NCBI GenBank assembly: GCA_945645715.1
Contig: CALZFJ010000069.1
Coordinates: forward strand, 1 to 8,454
DNA from: an uncultured Prevotellaceae bacterium
GTDB taxonomy: Bacteria; Bacteroidota; Bacteroidia; Bacteroidales; Muribaculaceae
Direction: 5' to 3'
Length of the DNA stretch: 8,454 nt
The notes beneath the pieces were generated by a model. The model worked only from the letters and a program-made list of their open reading frames with translations. It did no database searches and was not told where the DNA came from. Each line of letters starts with the position of its first letter. Position 1 is the stretch's first letter. This document shows positions 4,833 through 8,454 of this stretch, one piece after another. The translations under genes and the position numbers were made by a program.

Positions 4833-7040
4833 ATGAGAAAGAATAATACCGACGATACATTGTTCGACCAGCTCCTCGACAATTTCATTGAGCAAGAACA
4901 AAACCATAATCTCTTTGATCAAGACTCCAATCCCTTTGAATACGACACCGATATGACGCAACCAAAGCCTATCGGCGTGAATCGCTGCAAGCCAATCTAC
5001 TACAACAGCTCAGCCGTATCGGTGTCGCTCTGCCTGTCACGTAGTCTCACCGCCGATGACTCCATCACGGTGAAGTGCCACAACTCATGCTACATGCCCA
5101 TGGGCGAAGTGGGACTATCGCACAACGATACAATCGACTCACGCCCCTATATCAAGGGCATTATCCACACCGATTATATGTGGTTGCCCGATGTGTATCA
5201 CTTTGTGATTTTTAGCGGAAACACGCCCATCGATGCTTTCAGCTTCAGTTTCGACGGTGAAGCATTTAAGTATGCCGATTACCACACTGTCACTCCACAA
5301 AGTGACGAATCGATTATTGCACAATGCGACTTCCACCAAACAAGCTGGAACCTTCTCCGCAAGATGCCCGGCACAAAGGGCATCATCGACAGCCTCATTG
5401 AGCACAGCAAGCTGCATCTGCTCAATAGGTGGCGAAAAAAGCAAGAGCTGACCGAAATAGTGCGCTCCTGCCACTTTGCGGTAAGCGGTGCCTCGTGGCA
5501 CATTATGACACTGCTTCCACGCCTTTTCTGCCCCGGATTTAGCGTGACTAAAGTGGATTGCAACGAACTTTGCGAGCCAAAGATGACCAACGACCCCTAC
5601 GAGCACATCAACACGCTGCTTAACGACATCGACAACGGTGTGCTCGTGCTCAGCAACATATCAGCCCTGCTCTCACCCACCGGCAACTATGTGGCGCAAA
5701 AGCTCATAGGCTGCCTCACAAGCAAATGCTACAAGTTTTCGCTGATGATTGGAGGCTCCAAGCAGGAGATTGAGAACCTGCTAACCACCTATCCGGCCAT
5801 CGGCAGCCATATCCCAGCCAATCACCGCCTCTCATGTGGCATCACAGGGAGCAACGAGCTGACGCACTACGTGTTCACCTACTTGCAGCGACATCAGTTC
5901 CGACTTTCACTCGAAGCCAAGAACCGCGTGCGCGAGCTGATTGAGCGCGACTACAACAGCCTGAGGCTCTGCAACGATGTGGTGCAACACATCAACGACA
6001 CTCTTGCCGGTGTGATTTCGGGGAATGTGAACAGGCGCATGTTCAGCTCTTTCAGCGACAAGATTGCCGACAAGAAGTTCTATCTATCTACAATCGAAGC
6101 TTCCGACTTCGACGGAATCTCATTCGCCACTCACCGCGAAAGTAACACCGGGTGTATGGGTGAGCTTGATGAACTTGTCGGTCTCACTGAGCTGAAACAG
6201 AGCCTTGCAACTGCTCTCAATAAGATGCGATTCACGGCAATGCGCCGCCAGGCAGGACTTAACACCGGTCGTGCCATGGCTAATCACATCATCTTCACCG
6301 GAAATCCGGGTACGGGTAAGACCACCGTTGCCAAAATGATTGGCAAGGCTTTTCATTCGCTGGGATTGCTCTCGCGCGGCGATGTGGTGGTGACCGAACG
6401 CTCGAAACTTGTGGGACGCTACATCGGCGACACCGAGAAAAATGTGCTCGATGTGCTCAATCAGGCTCGCGGCAATGTGCTTTTCATTGATGAAGCCTAC
6501 ACCCTCTACACCGGGCACTCCGACGACCGCAAGGACTTCGGGTGGCGCGTTATCGAAACTTTGCTGACCGTGCTTTCGCAGCCCGACCCCGATATGGTTG
6601 TGATTTTTGCTGGATATGAGAAGGAGATGAACGATATGCTGAAGATGAATCCCGGGCTGGAGGGACGCTTTGCTCACCATTTTCGTTTTCCCGACTACGA
6701 TGCTACTGAATTGTGTACCATTGCCGAGCGTCTGCTCGAAAAATTAGACTATCGTCTCGATGCCGATGCTCGCGATGCCTTGCAAAGCGAAATAAGCCGT
6801 GCTGTAGCACACAAAGACCGCACATTCAGCAATGCCCGCTGGGTGAGCAATTTTGTGGAAAACGGTATTATAGGCAGCATTGCCAATCGCCTTGCAGCCC
6901 GCCTTGACACCGATGCCGCGAGCGTCACCACCGATGAACTACGCACAATTCACGCCTGCGACATACACACAGCTACCGCTGCCACAGCAACAGGTGCCAC
7001 AGCAGCTCCACGCCGTCGCATAGGCTTCGCTATTCCTTAG
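4833..7040 (+). CDS. CbbX/SpoVK-type AAA+ ATPase with a degenerate second AAA+ module
   Basis: This is a predicted cytoplasmic ring-forming ATPase of 735 residues from the ATG at 4833; the upstream TTG at 4824 is a poorer start. The C-terminal module is intact: Walker A GNPGTGKTT (490-498, Lys496), pore-loop-like GRYIGD (Tyr530), Walker B VLFIDEAY (Asp553, Glu554), arginine finger in GLEGRF (Arg612) and sensor-2-like Arg669 in FSNARWVSNF. This is the CbxX/CfqX (CbbX, SpoVK) pattern. CbbX itself remodels inhibited Rubisco; no target can be named here. Residues about 200-430 look like an inactive copy of the same fold. GASWH (219-223) stands at the P-loop place, VLVLSN (270-275) at Walker B, and a segment resembling the finger region lies near 324-332. 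Residues 1-38 are acidic and probably disordered, with LFDQ twice (10-13, 27-30); about 45-180 is beta-rich and unrecognised. The C-terminus is an Ala/Thr-rich tail ending in RRRIGFAIP, with an in-frame repeat GCCACAGCA (6981-6989, 6996-7004). Confidence 0.88.
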   Translation: MRKNNTDDTLFDQLLDNFIEQEQNHNLFDQDSNPFEYDTDMTQPKPIGVNRCKPIYYNSSAVSVSLCLSRSLTADDSITVKCHNSCYMPMGEVGLSHNDTIDSRPYIKGIIHTDYMWLPDVYHFVIFSGNTPIDAFSFSFDGEAFKYADYHTVTPQSDESIIAQCDFHQTSWNLLRKMPGTKGIIDSLIEHSKLHLLNRWRKKQELTEIVRSCHFAVSGASWHIMTLLPRLFCPGFSVTKVDCNELCEPKMTNDPYEHINTLLNDIDNGVLVLSNISALLSPTGNYVAQKLIGCLTSKCYKFSLMIGGSKQEIENLLTTYPAIGSHIPANHRLSCGITGSNELTHYVFTYLQRHQFRLSLEAKNRVRELIERDYNSLRLCNDVVQHINDTLAGVISGNVNRRMFSSFSDKIADKKFYLSTIEASDFDGISFATHRESNTGCMGELDELVGLTELKQSLATALNKMRFTAMRRQAGLNTGRAMANHIIFTGNPGTGKTTVAKMIGKAFHSLGLLSRGDVVVTERSKLVGRYIGDTEKNVLDVLNQARGNVLFIDEAYTLYTGHSDDRKDFGWRVIETLLTVLSQPDPDMVVIFAGYEKEMNDMLKMNPGLEGRFAHHFRFPDYDATELCTIAERLLEKLDYRLDADARDALQSEISRAVAHKDRTFSNARWVSNFVENGIIGSIANRLAARLDTDAASVTTDELRTIHACDIHTATAATATGATAAPRRRIGFAIP

Positions 7041-7497
7041 AGTTGAGATATTCGCCGTAGATGCGGCATGCAAGTGCCACAGTCTCCACGCAAGGGCGCT
7101 TCTTGTAGTATTCGGGAGTGCGCTCCTCGGGCTTGGTGGTGATGGGAGTCATCGGCTTGAGACCAAGCAACTCAGCGCAAGTAATCGAGCCAGCTTCCTT
7201 CTCAAATTGGTGGGCAAGGAGCTGCACAAGCTCATAGTTGCGACCTTTGCCTTCGGTGTCGCCCTCCACTGTCGAGCCATTTTCCAGCCCGGCAAGAATG
7301 CACATTCCGCTCACCGTGCCACAAGTGAGGCGCATACGGCCAATACCACCGCCAAACGAGGCAGCCATGCGCAGCGCAAGGTTGATGTCGAGGTCATACA
7401 CATCAGCGTATGCCGCCACCACTGCCTGCGAGCAGTTGTAGCCCTTCTTGAACCACTCTTTTCCGCGCTCCACGCGCTCTTCCACATTTACTTTCAT
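7030..7497 (-). CDS. C_GCAxxG_C_C family cysteine-rich protein
   Basis: This 155-residue protein belongs to the C_GCAxxG_C_C family of probable redox or metal-binding proteins whose exact role is not established. The family marks are visible in order: Cys22 in KKGYNCSQAV, the FGGGIGRM segment followed by Cys59 and Cys66 in TCGTVSGMC, Cys107 in ITCAELLG, and Cys136 and Cys144 in RPCVETVALAC. The namesake GCA position reads GTV here, an accepted-looking variant. There is no signal peptide or membrane segment, so it is probably cytoplasmic. The ATG at 7497 gives the family's usual N-terminus. The gene follows the propeller gene on the same strand after 42 nt and could be co-transcribed or use its own -7 element. 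Its last codons overlap the convergent ATPase gene by 11 bp. Confidence 0.88.
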   Translation of the reverse strand: MKVNVEERVERGKEWFKKGYNCSQAVVAAYADVYDLDINLALRMAASFGGGIGRMRLTCGTVSGMCILAGLENGSTVEGDTEGKGRNYELVQLLAHQFEKEAGSITCAELLGLKPMTPITTKPEERTPEYYKKRPCVETVALACRIYGEYLNSKE

Positions 7498-7534
7498 AGT
7501 AATGAGTATATGCTTGCAGGGACAAAATACGCCC

Positions 7535-7542
7535 CAAAGTTA
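7535..7542 (-). promoter_or_regulatory. Candidate -7 element for the C_GCAxxG_C_C gene
   Basis: On the minus strand TAACTTTG (7542 down to 7535) matches TAnnTTTG exactly. Its first three bases are the TAA stop of the preceding propeller gene. The start would fall about 30 nt before the ATG at 7497. No good TTTG was found at the -33 distance, so the site is tentative. Confidence 0.4.
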
Positions 7543-8454
7543 TCTAATCACATCTATACGCCCCACAGTGGTTCCTTCAGAGCCGTTTGCCGGAGTAGCT
7601 ACGATGGTGTATCGCCCGGTGGGCACACGCTTTCCGGCATTGTCGGTGAGATTCCACAGTGCGGTTCCGCCATCGGCATCAATGGTGGCAACCACAGTGC
7701 CCTTGGCATCGGTGATGCTCAGCCTTGAGCCTGAAATGAGCTTCTCGATAGTCACAAATCCGGTGTAGCCGGCAGGCACATTGGCTGGAGTTATGGTCAC
7801 GCGCGAGTAGTCGGACTCGCCCGGTGTAACGCCACGGTTAAATTCACACAATCCATTATCGGTGCCGGCATAAATCGTCGAGCCATCGGGCTTGGCGCAC
7901 ACCGAAATCACTTTTACGTCGGGCAGATAGCTATTGTCGGGCGTGTAGTGATTAAGAATCTGCTTACAGTCGGCACTCACCTCATAGAGACCTTGGGTGA
8001 TTGTTCCAAACCAGAAGTGACCCTGAGCGTCCTCACACATCGAAGTAACGTCGATACCCTCGAGTAGCACAGTGCCGTCGCTCAATGTGGGACGTGTACC
8101 GCGGAAATCGTCATCGAATGCCTTCGATGGGTCGAAATATAGCACTCCATCGGCTGTGCAGAGCCACATGTTACCCTTTGAATCTTCGCGCATTTCATAG
8201 TGCCATGAAGCCTTAAACTGGAGTCCGTTCTGGTCGCTGATGGCATCGAATCGCTTGGTGCGCACTTGGTCGCTTGCAGGATCGCCGCCATCGTCGATAA
8301 TGGTGATGGTGGGATAGTAGGTACCCGTATTCGACACTTTGATGTTATGCTTTCTGCTGAGTGCAAACAGTGAGCGCCAGCCCGAATTTGCAGGAAGCTG
8401 CGTGTTCACGCGAATCCAATCTTCGGCTGTAATGTTCTCCTTGTGGAGCTTGTC
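7540..8454 (-). CDS. Two-component-regulator-type beta-propeller protein with C-terminal beta-sandwich, PorZ-like, 5'-partial
   Basis: The frame is open to the right edge of the window, giving 304 visible C-terminal residues; the GTG at 8409 is internal. Three propeller-blade motifs of the reg_prop type are visible: MREDSKGNMWLCTADGVLYF (about 88-107), MCEDAQGHFWFGTITQGLYE (about 139-158) and a looser one, KPDGSTIYAGTDNGLCEF (about 188-205). From about 231 comes a FlgD-like or T9SS-type terminal beta-sandwich, with LSITDAKGTVVATIDADGG, LWNLTDNAGKRVPTGRYTIV and VGRIDVIR. This order resembles PorZ, a surface component of the type IX secretion system, and more broadly secreted proteins that carry a T9SS sorting domain. 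Since no histidine kinase or DNA-binding part follows the propeller, a hybrid two-component sensor is ruled out for this end. The PorZ assignment is inference, because the N-terminal blades are not in view. Confidence 0.7.
   Translation of the reverse strand, partial: DKLHKENITAEDWIRVNTQLPANSGWRSLFALSRKHNIKVSNTGTYYPTITIIDDGGDPASDQVRTKRFDAISDQNGLQFKASWHYEMREDSKGNMWLCTADGVLYFDPSKAFDDDFRGTRPTLSDGTVLLEGIDVTSMCEDAQGHFWFGTITQGLYEVSADCKQILNHYTPDNSYLPDVKVISVCAKPDGSTIYAGTDNGLCEFNRGVTPGESDYSRVTITPANVPAGYTGFVTIEKLISGSRLSITDAKGTVVATIDADGGTALWNLTDNAGKRVPTGRYTIVATPANGSEGTTVGRIDVIR

Noticed and set aside
1..8454. Insertion sequence, transposase, integrase site or CRISPR array
   Set aside because: No spaced direct-repeat array, terminal inverted repeats with target duplications, or transposase-like protein was found.

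Overview
The window looks like a chromosomal segment of a Bacteroidales bacterium, probably Muribaculaceae-like. The evidence is a Bacteroidota-type outer-membrane receptor, Bacteroidota promoter elements (TTTG or TTG, about 20 bp, then TAnnTTTG), AT-rich start regions without Shine-Dalgarno sequences, and a PorZ-like propeller protein. The family-level placement is inference.

Layout: (1) 1-2812, plus strand, is a TonB-dependent-receptor-like outer-membrane protein cut at the left edge. An in-frame amber codon at 1277-1279 splits it, and the reading frame is otherwise open on both sides. A hairpin terminator follows. (2) 3084-4370, plus strand, is an O-acetylhomoserine sulfhydrylase (MetY) of sulfur assimilation and methionine synthesis, with its own promoter and a short leader. 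(3) 4371-4832 has no convincing protein gene but is dense in RNA-level signals. These are a near-consensus promoter, a strong hairpin at the predicted transcript start, a 12-bp perfect inverted repeat whose right arm matches a ribosomal-operon boxA, and an intrinsic terminator ending in six T. (4) 4833-7040, plus strand, is a 735-residue CbbX/SpoVK-type AAA+ ATPase. Ahead of its intact ATPase domain it appears to carry a second AAA+ module with all catalytic motifs lost. (5) 7030-7497, minus strand, is a C_GCAxxG_C_C cysteine-rich protein whose 3' end overlaps that of the ATPase by 11 bp. (6) 7540-8454, minus strand, is the C-terminal part of a beta-propeller protein with a C-terminal beta-sandwich, cut at the right edge.

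The genes do not form one pathway. The most unusual part is the roughly 365-nt leader of the AAA+ gene. Its order of promoter, anti-boxA, hairpins, boxA, terminator, gene suggests either control by transcription attenuation and antitermination or a separate small RNA of about 295 nt. The amber codon in the receptor is the other point to resolve: it could be a real nonsense mutation, a strain variant or a sequencing error. Genome-wide recoding of TAG is unlikely, because two other genes here end in TAG.
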